A stretch of 64,000 bases of DNA from Sparassis latifolia (taxonomy: Eukaryota; Basidiomycota; Agaricomycetes; Polyporales; Sparassidaceae): the NCBI GenBank assembly GCA_018466975.1, contig CM031562.1, forward strand, positions 3,658,001-3,722,000. The letters run 5' to 3'. Below are positions 1-11,193 of the stretch, in pieces. Made by a program: the position numbers and the translations under genes. The stretch's first letter is position 1, and each line of letters starts with the position of its first letter. The notes beneath the pieces are model-generated. The model had not been told where the DNA came from. It did not search any database and was given only the letters and a program-made list of their open reading frames with translations.

Positions 1-1655
1 CCCTTGATCACGCTGTCTTTCACCACAATAGCAGCTCAGCACGCCCGTTCTGTCCTCCAGGCTTCCATCGACTCATGATTTGACACCGCAGTGTGCCTAT
101 CTGTTGTTCTATGTCGGATATATTGCATAGCCACATCCATGTATATAAGACTGTCTCGCACACCGTTCCACAACTCAACACAACCAACGATAATCTCGTA
201 CCACAGTGAGATCTTTCCCACTAAGAAACTCTCTCCACCGATTACTCCTACGTTTGCTCAGCATCCCCATATCCATAGCCAAGCGCTTTAGAATGCCGTC
301 TTTCTGCATGCGCTCGGTTTCGTCGCCACAATCACGCCACAGGGTTGTTGAAGAGCCTCCGAGTCTTCCACCCGCGGTCCAATCCCAAATCCACTACTGG
401 TACCCACCAGGGTTATACTATTTGCCGTCATGGACGCCTGCCCCGCAAAGTTCCTGCCAGTGCTCACAGCTGGTCTACAGTGCTGGCTCCAGTTCCCCGA
501 TGCAGGCACCCTGTGAGTATCTTAGTTTTTGCGTAGTTTCGTGGTTGACTCGGTATACACAGTTGTTGTGGTGTCCCCTGCCAGGAGCCCTGTTATGATG
601 TATGCTACGCCCGTAGTGCCAGTGATGCCTCAGTGACTAGCGCTATAGCATGGAGAACGAAACGGCACAGAGCAGATTACAATGGCTATTTCCCTCTCCA
701 ATTTACACCTACCAATGATGCTCCACTTCACGATGCCTACCTAGTCATTCCTCATTAGCGTCTCACGAGACAACTTGTATTTCTATTGTGTCGATACAGT
801 TCCCGTCCATCTCGTTGTAATCCCCGTCATCAATATTCATGTATACATAACTACGAGTTTCACAATGGTTTCACCACTGTAGAACAGTGTACGCGAAGTT
901 CATATGTGTTCGGCATTGTCATTTCGCTCTCTTGGGGCGGAGAGATCGAGCCGATGAAAACACGTTGCTACTGAACGCCTCAGCGCCTAATTTTGCGGCA
1001 TCTCTAATAATCACTGGCAGGACTCACCCTCAATCATTGCAGGCGGTAATTCTCCTACAAACGAGCTGTCAGGACACAGGTGTTATGCTACTATGAATGA
1101 CACGCCATTTGTTTCACGCACAGCTTCGCCGGCCCTATATAAGGCCTCTCCCCAATTCACTCCCCATCTCATGTACCCATCCAGCAGATTCCAGGTGTAC
1201 TTCGACAGGGCAGTCCGTACACTTTTCGCTCTACTCTGATGAAATATGGACCTGTCGATGACAGTGAATCGGAATAAGCTGAGCGGCAAAGCAGGTCGTT
1301 AAACGGATTATGGACCCATGGACCTGAAGTTCCTCTCTCCGTGGGTTCTTGCAGGCCACAGATCACAAAAATTTGTTCATCGAGAAGTGCATTCATTCAG
1401 CGACTCTCTTCTCCTCGACTACCTTCAGCTCTGCTTACGCCGTCGCGATGAATTGCAGACTGTTTCTCAAGTATGAGAAGAAATGAGCTCGCCTTTGTGG
1501 GTGTGTCGGGGAGCACTCCAATGTCGTGTGTTATCATACAACGGTCAGCATTGTCCACTACATTTCGGATTCGTACAAGTACTCGGAAGTTCAGCATGGC
1601 CGAAATCCGGAGAGCTAGCTACGCACGGTCACGGATTATTCATGTACCTCCCAGC
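1..1655. other. Intergenic stretch downstream of the beta-mannosidase gene
   Basis: I see no gene I can support here. Several overlapping frames are open at 206-598 on the plus strand and 288-509 on the minus strand. A plausible intron lies at about 513-586 (GTGAGT donor, CCTGCCAG acceptor), but no frame gives a recognisable protein. The stretch may hold an exon of a gene lying off the left edge of the window. Confidence 0.4.
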
Positions 1656-4600
1656 TCACAAGTGCGTGTTATTCCAGACAGATCTCACAACGAAGTCCGC
1701 AGGATCTGGATTTGTGGTCAGCGAAAGCGCGGGATTAAGCAAGAATTGCACTGAAAGAGATACAATTGTTAACAGCCATATATGATGTAAGTAGGGAGAG
1801 AAGACTAACCTGTTCGATCAATTCCGGGAACGAGGTAGAAGCCATTCAACGGAACATCTGTGGCAGGGTCCACGAAGTAACCGACAGTGCTAGAGGGATG
1901 GTCGATCCAAGCGTACGCGGCAACACCGCCCTTGGCCGACAGCGTGAACGTCAGCCCAGGCCCTGTAGTAACAGCAATCTCGGGATCAACCAGGTTCGCA
2001 TAGGCAAGGGAAACGGGTGTATACTACACGCCCCAACGTCAGTTCACGTCTTCTGGAAGAAGGAATAAAGTCACTCACGTATTGCTCGTTGGTGACAGTG
2101 CGACCATCAACCTCAGCGGTCAGGTTGAGCAACATCCACGCATCTTCCGCATTCGCTCCAGTGGGAAGGATGGTGTCGAACCCCTCCTGCGACATCAATA
2201 CTGTGTTGTTTAGCGTAGGTGTGGAGAACTCGTGTGTCATCGTCAACAACTCTGTCCCTGACCAATCGTACCAGGTTAGCTGAGCAGATCCGTTTACAGT
2301 GTACCATCGGTCATTGATGACCATGATGTCCAACGTCTGGTTGTCCGGTGTCCAGAACGGATACACAACCACCGGTGAATAGATGCTAGTCATGCCATAG
2401 TTGAGGACCTTCCAGCGTCCGGAGTACTCGATGGAAGCCCAGCTGACACCCTGCCAGATATCGTTCAACTGCCAGACGAGTGCACCGAGGTTGTTCTCGC
2501 CCAAGCCCGCACCACGGCGGTACCACGCAATCTCTGAGATCATGTTCATGGACTGGAAGATCTGGGTACTCCAGCACCACTGCGCGAACGTCTGGTTGGT
2601 ATCGGTAGTGTAAGGTGTAGGCAGCCAGAGCTCGACTCCCATCGTCATCTGTCCCTGGCCTTGTGGTGCATTCGGGTTCGGCCACGTAAGACCGTTGGCA
2701 GGAGGATGGTGGTCTCTGGAGACGACAACTGTCGAATTGAAGGCGTAATCTTCGGCATTTAGGAGGGCTTCTTCCCAGCTGTAGAAGGATGGCATAGAGT
2801 GGAAACTGGAGGCGCAAGAGAATCAAGTCAGTGGTGGATGGACAGGTCTCATCTTCAGACTTACCCGAACTCGTTTACAAATCTAAGATATCGGAGTCAG
2901 ACACAAGCACGACGACAGGTTGCACCTCGGTCGTACCTTGCTACTGGATATGTACTATAATTGAATGCCTGGCTTGCGTCATAGTTATAGCGTTCTGTCA
3001 TTCGAACAGACTCAGATCTACGCAAGCACAGGCGAAGAGTAGACATACCTGTGTTTCCGTAGATGTAACCGGGAGTCTTATTCTCGAATCTGAGCACATA
3101 CGGATCCAGACTGAGCACACCGTTTGTTGTGGAGCAATCTGTGTATGGCACCTGTATGAGTCAAGGTGATCAGTCAAGGTGCAATACACTAGACAGGATC
3201 GACTGTACCGAAGACTCTTCCTCGTATGTGATATTATATAAAAGGTCTTGGAACAAATATATGTACTGCGATGGGCATATGAAAATGAGCAGGTCGCTAC
3301 TGGCACCACCGACAAGTAAAACGCACCTCATCCAGGTAATGGGAACCGTTCGCCAACGTCTCATTGATGCCAATGACAATGTTCTCAATCTCGTTGCCAC
3401 CGGCCCATTGTACGTTGCTAGGATGCTTGTTTACCCTACGCACGTTCTGACGCACCTCGGGGTCTACTGAGTCCAGGAGGAAGGAGTTGAGCGGGTAAGT
3501 AGCGTCAGAGAAGATCATTTCCGACCACGCGAGGATGCCCAGTTCATCGCAGAGAGAGTAGAAATCGTACACCCCAGTGATTTCGTCCGACGGCTGATAA
3601 ATACCTCCACCCCATACACGTAACTTAAGTTCATCCGACAATTCAGTGATCAGCTTGTATGATGTCTCATGATTAGACTCACCATGTTCTGCCCACTCCT
3701 CACAGCGCCCTCGAGCACCCAACGAACCTTCTCGGTCGTGATACGCGCGTAGAATGGATCGAACGGGATAATGTTCGTCCCCTTGGTGAAGAACTCGTGT
3801 CCGTTGACCTCGAAGTGCCACATATCTCCGGGTGTGATTCCGCGGGTCTCGATATCCTCCTCCGAGTATGCGAGTTGCATAAGCTGGATGGTGCGGAAGC
3901 CGCTGCGCGCATTAAAACTCGCATGGGGTGCGTCCGAAGCTTCACCGAGGGCGAGAGAGATCGTGAAGTCGTACAGTTTCGGCGTGCCGAGATCGTGTGG
4001 GTACCACCGCTCCGGAACCTCGTCAAGGATGGTGAAGGTGGCGCTCACCAGCGTGTAATCAGCCGTGGACGCGGGAATTGGGCTCACACTGACTGGCTCA
4101 GCGAATACGCCGAGTTCTGGGATCGCGAGACTGATTGCGGGAGACTCCCCAGCTACGACTGAGCGCACAGCGAGGGTAACGTTCACAAGCCAGTCTGCGG
4201 TTTCATTAGGCGCGATGAGTGCTGTCTGTCCGACCTTAGAAATCTCGAGCGAGTACTGGTCAAAGAAGATGCTTCCGCTCATCGATGCGAGGAGAGGATA
4301 TTCAGCGGGCATGAATTGGTAGGAGGGTGTGTCGGAAAGGGTGACCAAATATGCAGGCTTGAATATCCCAGCTGGGACGAACGCTGGGCCCTGGACTCAA
4401 CTTAGCAGTGGCCGTCAGACCAGTTTGCACCTCAGACGCACCCAATCCCAACCGAAGTCCGACTGAATCTTGCGAATCCATTGCCGAATGCCTACGTATT
4501 CGAACTAATGACTCTAATGTGAGTATAACACCAAGACGGTAATGGTAGTCAGAACGTACGTCGCCTGTCGGTGAATACTCCGTATCTGGGAGTGAAGTCA

Positions 4601-5189
4601 CATTCATCCCGTAGAAGTAAGCCGACTCGAAAGCAACCGTAACGTTGGTATCACCAGCTGAAGGCGAAGCAATCAACTCCGAAACGTCGTACACGTATTG
4701 CCGGAACTGGTTATCAACCCAAGCAACGGGATGCCCAGCTACAGTCTATGAGCGCAAGTCACAAGTCGCTCTGCACACTGTATCGAGATGATACGTACAA
4801 TATTTGCGATGGTGTCTAATCCGTAGAACACCAGGAGAGTACTTTTATTAACATTCGGTGAGAGCGCCCGTGTGAATGGTGTTAAATCCGCAGTGTAGGT
4901 CCAGCTGTCATTTGCAATCCATCGCTGAGTGTAGTCTACAGCAAGCGCTTATAGCCCGTCTCAGCCGAAGTGACGAAGAGCCAAACTCACCATTGATACC
5001 AAGTAAAGGTTCTGTTATGATGCCGGCGTCCAGAAGGTCCAGGTGCGCCTGAGACGGAACTTTGGCAGGGATCACTATCGAGCCATTTCCATTTCTCAAC
5101 GTCCACTGAAGGTCCGAGAGGCTGAAAACCTCTGCCAGAGCAAGGGTAGGTAAGCACACAGCCACGAGGGCTCTCAGGAGGGACAGCAT
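1656..5189 (-). CDS. mndA: Secreted beta-mannosidase A, glycoside hydrolase family 2
   Basis: Exo-acting enzyme that removes beta-1,4-linked mannose from the non-reducing ends of manno-oligosaccharides, finishing hemicellulose mannan breakdown outside the cell. The protein opens with a signal peptide (MLSLLRALVAVCLPTLALAE) and then the GH2 sugar-binding, immunoglobulin-like and TIM-barrel regions. The general acid/base Glu is in GGNEIE (near 3400) and the nucleophile Glu in VNEFGFHSMPSF, which spans an intron near 2865. Many NxS/T sites fit secretion. The gene is split by about ten introns of 50-65 bases. The last (1751-1809) joins GIDR to TVQFLLNPALS, and the protein ends FVVRSVWNNTHL with its stop at 1656-1658. 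The size of roughly 920-930 residues matches fungal MndA. Individual internal joins are inferred; the family call is secure. Confidence 0.93.
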
Positions 5190-5287
5190 CTTGTGCGAGA
5201 TCCAGAGACGTCGACAGGAGCGAGTGAATAATCCCGCATTTTATAGCGGTATTTGGGGAACAGAGCATACGCGCTTCCCGCAGCCGT

Positions 5288-5421
5288 CTGGAAGGCCTTC
5301 CAGCTTCAGATGATTTCCTGGAGGGCTCCAGCCGGTGACGCCGAGGCTCTGGAAACCACCTCCCAATTCGCACTCAGCCAGCTCCGGGAAATGTCCACAG
5401 CTGCATCTGGAAGTCCAGATG
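5288..5421. promoter_or_regulatory. Three CTGGA..TCCAG palindromes upstream of the beta-mannosidase gene
   Basis: Three inverted repeats sharing the arms CTGGA and TCCAG lie 99-232 bases before the beta-mannosidase start codon. They are CTGGAAGGCCTTCCAG at 5288-5303, CTGGAGGGCTCCAG at 5318-5331 and CATCTGGAAGTCCAGATG at 5404-5421. The repeated arm and its position suggest binding sites for a dimeric regulator of the mannosidase. This is inference; no known factor with this site is claimed. Confidence 0.45.
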
Positions 5422-5429
5422 TCTGTTGG

Positions 5430-7200
5430 AAGCCATCCAGAAGTCAAATGCCCAATGTCATTATCATGCGAGGATCCATGACTGACATAGAAAGGCACGA
5501 TTCGACCTCGAGATCAGACTTCGGATCAGATAACCCTGGATATATTTGGGCTGACAAATGGTGCTTCGCGTAGAGCCCCCGAATCTGAGCAAACTTTGTG
5601 GTCCAACGATCATGCATTGAAAAGTCTACTGACCTTGTATATATACCCTGATTTGACATGGGCGTAATGAGAGCTGCGACAGATCCCGTGGACATCACCT
5701 GATCAATCCTGCCGTGAAAGCGCACAACGTGTTGCAGAAAGAATTCGAGGAGACGGACCGCTCGCCATCGCTAACCAGACTGGTGACTGTGGAGCAGGAA
5801 TGAAGGGCCGTCTGAGCAACAGTTTGTGACATCATGACCCGACCTTTCTCCGACTGCAGATCAATGATCCTCATCCGCGGGGCAGTTTTTCATACAACAC
5901 TTCATTGCAGCGCAATCCAAGCGAGAGAGACAGACTCGCCCGGTTGGGCTAAGGGAAAGCGGGGCAGATGCGTAGATCAGCGTAGCCTGACACCGCCTGT
6001 GGGAGTGAAGAATTCGGAGAAAACGCCACTAGATGTCGAGCAACCCATTGTATGTCCTTTTATTTCTAAACAGTGTCTCGCCTGTTGATCTTCCGGATAT
6101 CAGGTGTCTTCAATGATTGCCGTATGTCAGTTGACCCGTACCGCTTCCTGGGATACATGACAGTATATAGTCAGAGAACCGGGGGAGTCAATAGGCGCAC
6201 TTCGTTGACGAAAACAGACCCACCACAAATCTCCGCAGGAAATTCATACCCACGGTATGCACGTACACATGCATGATAGTAATGCATGAGCTGCAGCACC
6301 TCGGTATCCCGCGAAGTTGCCAGCTGTCAGAGTGTCCTGCATTGTGAAGCGGAACGGCTGGGAAGACAAGGAAACTCATATTGACTGCATGGCAGGCTAA
6401 AACGTTCGCAGCTCTGCCAATCAACACGCGCCAGGCAGTAGGAGATTACTGCACGTTGAAAGGCCTCGATCGGGGTCGTGGGTGCATTCTCGACAACATG
6501 AGATGAAAAATACTAGCAGAAATATACATCACTAGTGCAGAGAAAACAACGTAAGTGATGGCAGTGTTACAAAATGGAGGTAAGACGCTTTACCACGATT
6601 GCTGCTAAGTTAGGATACAAATAGGTATTATATGGTCTCCAGTGCGGCCCTCTCATAATTACAAAGCTTACTTAGCTTTTTTTGCAGGAAGACTGGTTCG
6701 TCACGTCGATTAGTTGAGGAAAGCAGGCCACAAGTTGCTCGACGATAGATAAAATCTACCAAGATATCTTGAGAGCGCCTTTGCCGAGTTCTGCAGAGAC
6801 GCGAGCATTACAGCGAAGACTCGTATGTAGACCCCCAATGTTCGACGCTTGCAAGTTATCAGCGAGTTTCGGCCTGATACTTTTCAGCCTAAGGCTGCTC
6901 AGACAGAATGATTCAAATAGAAGGCACAGAGATTCATCGCGAGAGTAGGCAGTGACTGTCGGAAAGGAACGGAAATGCCCGGTAATCTGGATTACGACGA
7001 CGCGAACGCGACGCGTGCAGTGCCAGTGGCGTTCACTTTCACTGTAAATCGCTGACCACTCGAATGCTGTTATTCTCAACAGGGCAGGTACTTAGCTATC
7101 TATGCAACCAATAGACTGACTTGAAAACTTGACAAATCGATACCACCGTCCGCCAGTCATAGCCTACGGCAAGTGAACTGTTTGTGACACAGGGTAAGCC
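5430..7200. other. Gene-poor stretch
   Basis: No gene is supported. A 107-residue minus-strand frame at 6756-7079 is open without an obvious start, and its amino-acid make-up does not clearly separate it from chance. The rest holds only short open frames. Confidence 0.35.
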
Positions 7201-7208
7201 ACTACTCC

Positions 7209-8310
7209 GTACCCCCGCCACAAGCCCGCCTGCCAGATGTCTACAGCGGCTGCCAGGAGCCTGGATGCCACGTAGCTTCGCGTGGTAACGGATTGCTGCG
7301 CCGGTGTGCTAGTCCCATAGCTTCGTCCCACGCATGTGCTTGATGAACGGGCAGCTCACTTCTGGACATTGTAGATCACAGTGATGTGGACCCCGTCTGG
7401 TTGGAACACAGCGCCGCTTCACGGGTCGATCGTAATTGGCTGCGTTTGCTTACCAATGCCCCTGGAAGGCGAAGGAAATTAGACAAGTCCGTTCGGGTGC
7501 TTCGGTCACTGGCTCTGCTGCAATGGAGTCAAATGTTTTGATATCTCTCCTTGATACATCGTCCGAGATTTCAAAAGAGACAAGGTGGTCATTCGTCACA
7601 GATTGAATTCCTGCGACTGGAGAACCGCCGTGATGCTGTTTGGAGCGTACTCTATGGTATGTACCATTGTCTATACGCAGAAAGGAGGCTGTGAGCATGA
7701 GCCGGGCTTTCAAGAGTGCAGACTGAACATCACTATCACATATTCCCACAACACTTCAACAGATTTCAAAACCATGTGTTGTCAATGTGCTCCAAGTGAT
7801 GTGTACTGTGAAATGGATGAGTTAGGTATACGATGACAACACATTATGAGCTTTTGGCTTCTGGATTCCGGAAACCACAATTCCAAATGTGCATGATACT
7901 TATCCAGTTCAGTATCTGTGATTTCGTTCCGGAGCAGCATCATGATACGCTGAGAGGCCCTCAGGCTTCTGAGGCTGCGTGTTCGTTTGCGTTTCTTGTC
8001 CATAGCGGGCATAATCTTTCGTAGTGCGGAGTTGGCCAAAAATACTAGTCCATATTTTGAGGATGCTTGGACGAGCGCGATAATGCGGTAAACCCCAGGG
8101 ACAATGCAAGAAAAGCTACGGCTGCACATTGTAAGCGCGAAGTGCACAATTGCTGGCAGGCATCGTAACGACAAGGAGACAAAGTGTTAAGTAGTCCTGG
8201 AAAGTTTTATGCACCAGTTGAAGGTTAATGCTCACAGGGACATCCCGCATAACCAGAGATCCGTGCCAAAACCCGGAAGATGACAAAAGAACTGCTGCCA
8301 TAGACATCAC
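7209..8310 (-). other. Possible spliced gene of unknown function
   Basis: Several minus-strand frames here read like coding sequence. One at 7450-7749 reads through SNPVAGIQSVTNDHLVSFE-like text and ends near a GTAAGC donor at about 7453. One at 7782-8174 carries a basic stretch with MDKKRKRTRSLRSLRAS. One at 8116-8310 is hydrophobic. I could not join them into one clean reading frame: the obvious join after 7450 creates a stop codon. The region may be a fast-evolving multi-exon gene or a decayed one. No family is recognised. Confidence 0.25.
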
Positions 8311-9410
8311 CTTAGTTTAGAGACACCGTCCACGACCCACAGTAGAGGTCCTGATGGTGAACAGGCCTGAGTAGCTCACCTCGAATATCCAGTGCATCAA
8401 ATAGTTATCGCAGAACATTCGCAACGAGATTTGTCAGAACTCCAGGCTCAAGCCTTCAGTGACCCCATGGGTGGTGCATCGGAGACAGCTTAACCAAGAC
8501 AGCATGGCCATGGAGACAGCACCGATCCTCAGGATCGTGGCATCCTATTCAAAGTAGAATAATATCTATCTCAGGCAATACACAGTAATGGCGAGGGCCA
8601 CCAATACATACCGCCAAACCATACTGCCACCTGCAGAACTGGTGCAGAATTCTGTCGGCTTGCAGGTTGCACGTAGATGTCATAGGCACGAATGAAGCAG
8701 AGTGGCTACAACTGCCTTTGGGAGACTAGTTGCATGGCGGACATCCATGGTCGATCTCAGACTTGCTCCGTCAATCCTAGTACAAGTTACGCCGAACGAT
8801 CCAACGGGATGAAGTATTTGTTGAATTTGTCTTTTGTTGGTGGGCTATGATTTGGGACAGTGTACAATATAAATGCTCAACGGTATTGTTCGTTGACAGT
8901 CTGGACACGAAAGAGACTGAGAAGGGATGACGATCTGTCGTGATGTGCAGTGTGCTTCCCTGTAGCCCTGCTTCCTTGTACATAGTGACGAACAGCCTTC
9001 TCAGCGTACTGCATATGCAAGAAATGCAAGAATGTACCTAATTCTTGGCTATCTCGGAGGGACGGTTACTTGCTATAGCAACCAGGCTGAGCAAACAGTG
9101 TGGCGCCGGAACTTGGTAGCGGCTGTCCATACGGTTCAAAGTGAAGCATTTTGCTGCCAACTTGTACATCCAGAATTCGCAAATGCGGTACATTGATCCA
9201 GAGCGAGAGACTAAGATAGAGAACGGGTAGCAACAACTAGTGAATCAACAAGAGGTACTGCCTATCTCCGGGCATGCTTGTCAGTTTACTGCAAGTCAGA
9301 AGAGCTGGCCATTGATCACATTGGTAGGAAGCTGCCGCTAGCATGGATATACCCAGGTTCGCGACAATCCAGCGCTTTAGCTAGTGTCTAAACGTAACAA
9401 GGACCTATTA
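8311..9410. other. Gene-poor stretch
   Basis: Only short frames (up to about 68 codons) are open here. I see no conserved motif, RNA gene or repeat. Confidence 0.35.
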
Positions 9411-9411
9411 G

Positions 9412-9819
9412 AGCTCATACCAGACATCGAAAGACTGCACATACTGTCGCGTAGTCCCACAATTGTCGAGCACACTCCAAAAATTGTGTGCCATTGCGGC
9501 CGAACTCTAAGTCGCATGCACTGACAAGAACTAAGTGTTCGATGATTGGCTATATAGACCGTCCGAATTCTATAACGCACCGTCTGAGACGATCATACTC
9601 TCGTTTTTCGTGCTCGTAAGCAAGGGTCCATCTGTTCCGTAGAATCCGTTCAGCGTCATCTTGGTAACACATTGCACGTGAGTGTATCTCATTCGGAGTG
9701 GCGAGGGCCTTGAAAGCCAGATATTTCAACCTAGAAATTGGCCCAGACTTGCCAGTACAGTTAATTTGGTCGGTGGCATGTGTCTCGGGGTCACCGTTAG
9801 ATGTTGAATTCATGGGCAT
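9412..9819 (-). CDS. Small hypothetical protein with at least one intron
   Basis: The product is not recognised. An ATG at 9819 opens a frame starting MPMNSTSNGDPETHATD that continues into a helical, charged stretch (RWTLAYEHEKREYDRLRR). A GTGCGT donor near 9580 and a TTGTCAG acceptor about 60 bases further on join it in frame to CDLEFGRNGTQFLECARQLW and DYATVCAVFRCL, ending at a GTATGA donor near 9412. A TATAAAAA box lies 73 bases before the ATG, which supports this start. The 3' end is not resolved: the next intron would be about 33 or about 150 bases. Expression of this region would be needed to confirm the model. Confidence 0.4.
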
Positions 9820-9890
9820 GCCTTGGCTAGTGGTGGAGTAGCGGATGTACGGTCTGCTGAAATGGTGAGGGCTCGATATATTGTATCGCC

Positions 9891-9898
9891 TTTTTATA
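9891..9898 (-). promoter_or_regulatory. TATA box of the small gene at 9.4-9.8 kb
   Basis: TATAAAAA read on the minus strand, 73 bases before the ATG at 9819. This is a normal spacing for a fungal TATA box. Confidence 0.4.
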
Positions 9899-10239
9899 AG
9901 TTTCGAGAGACGCCACAGCAGTACTCACTCAAGCAACGAGTTCATACATAGCCGGAGCACCGAGGTGGATTCTAGAAAAGCAGAGGAAGTGACAACACAG
10001 GTCCGACTACTGCGGAGCAGATAACCTTCGCCAATAGAATACAGAGGAGGATGACAGAAAGCCTGTCATTAAAGCGCCACACCACAAAAAGTTTCCATAA
10101 CGGCACCCGAGGCTTGTAAAGCAATTGGGAGAAGATATAGCCGGCAGTCACAACGCGGACAGTGCTTCAACGGAACCGCACATCTGTAGGCAAGTGACAA
10201 AAGAAAAGAGACCTCCGCTTTCGCAAGTACAGATATTGC

Positions 10240-10620
10240 TGGCTCAGTAGAATAATATGTATCCATCCAAAGATCTCGGTGTAGTAACAGGGTGTGAAGA
10301 GGAATTCGTAATAGCTTACTATGGAAAACCCCCGTTAGATTATCACGATGCCCATTAGGAGCAAATACGACAAAAATCACTCACCAGCCACGACATCACT
10401 AGGCTTGTAAAGCCGCTGCGAGTTGCCACCGTAAGGCGAGAACTCTGGAGTGCCTTCGGACTTCGAAAGATACCTGATCCTCTGCCAAGACACTGATCCA
10501 AATATGTGGAGCCATTGTATCCGGATCACTAAGGCTGAATCAAACTTGAATCGTTCAAGTGCGAGTTGTGATGCATCAAAGCGCGTCCCAGAGAGCAGCA
10601 CATGTGATTCCTAGGATGTT
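10240..10620 (-). other. Possible exon pair of an unrecognised gene
   Basis: A minus-strand frame starting after a CATCCTAG acceptor near 10614 reads ESHVLLSGTRFDASQL and continues to LYKPSDVVA. There a GTGAGT donor near 10382 and a TTCCATAG acceptor near 10325 join it in frame to VSYYEFLFTPCYYTEIF and a hydrophobic segment. No start codon, stop or family could be assigned. It may belong to a membrane protein or to a decayed gene. Confidence 0.25.
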
Positions 10621-11193
10621 CAGCAAAGCGTTCATGTTAGTTGCAATTGGTTTTGCAAATCATCGGTTGCAGAGTAGAAAGGCAGTAGTGAAGGTGACTC
10701 AACTCCGCCAACGTGGCTGACTCGGACGCCACCACGCCGCTCGCGCGCGTACTCGGAGTCGTGCAGACCCAGTAGTTGGAAAACGAACGTTGCGATTAAT
10801 CGCCTTCATCGATCCAATAATGACTCACGTTATTGATGTTTGTTACTGGTCAAAGTCGAGAAACAGGCCCTTTCTGAGCTTCCCTCTGCGCGATGACCTT
10901 CGACGTCAAGTTCAGTTAGCTGAACCCTTTTAGTTACGGTCCTCAGCGTCTGTATCTGCTGAACATCAGGACTTCGGAGACACACGGTGCGTTTACGCCC
11001 GTTCAGGCCATACATCATCCATTATTCTTCAGAAGGGTTTGAAGGGAAGTCCAACTGCAAATTGCATACAACTTAAACGTCGTCAATTAATATAATGTAG
11101 AACGTGACGTGAGGAGTAGTACGTCGGTCAAGATGACATGAGCAGTCGAATATAAAACAAAACGAATTACGAATAAGGGAGCACAACATAACC

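Noticed and set aside
206..598. 130-codon plus-strand frame with Pro/Tyr-rich text
   Set aside because: Competing frames on both strands are equally open and the one plausible intron leads to a stop in this frame.
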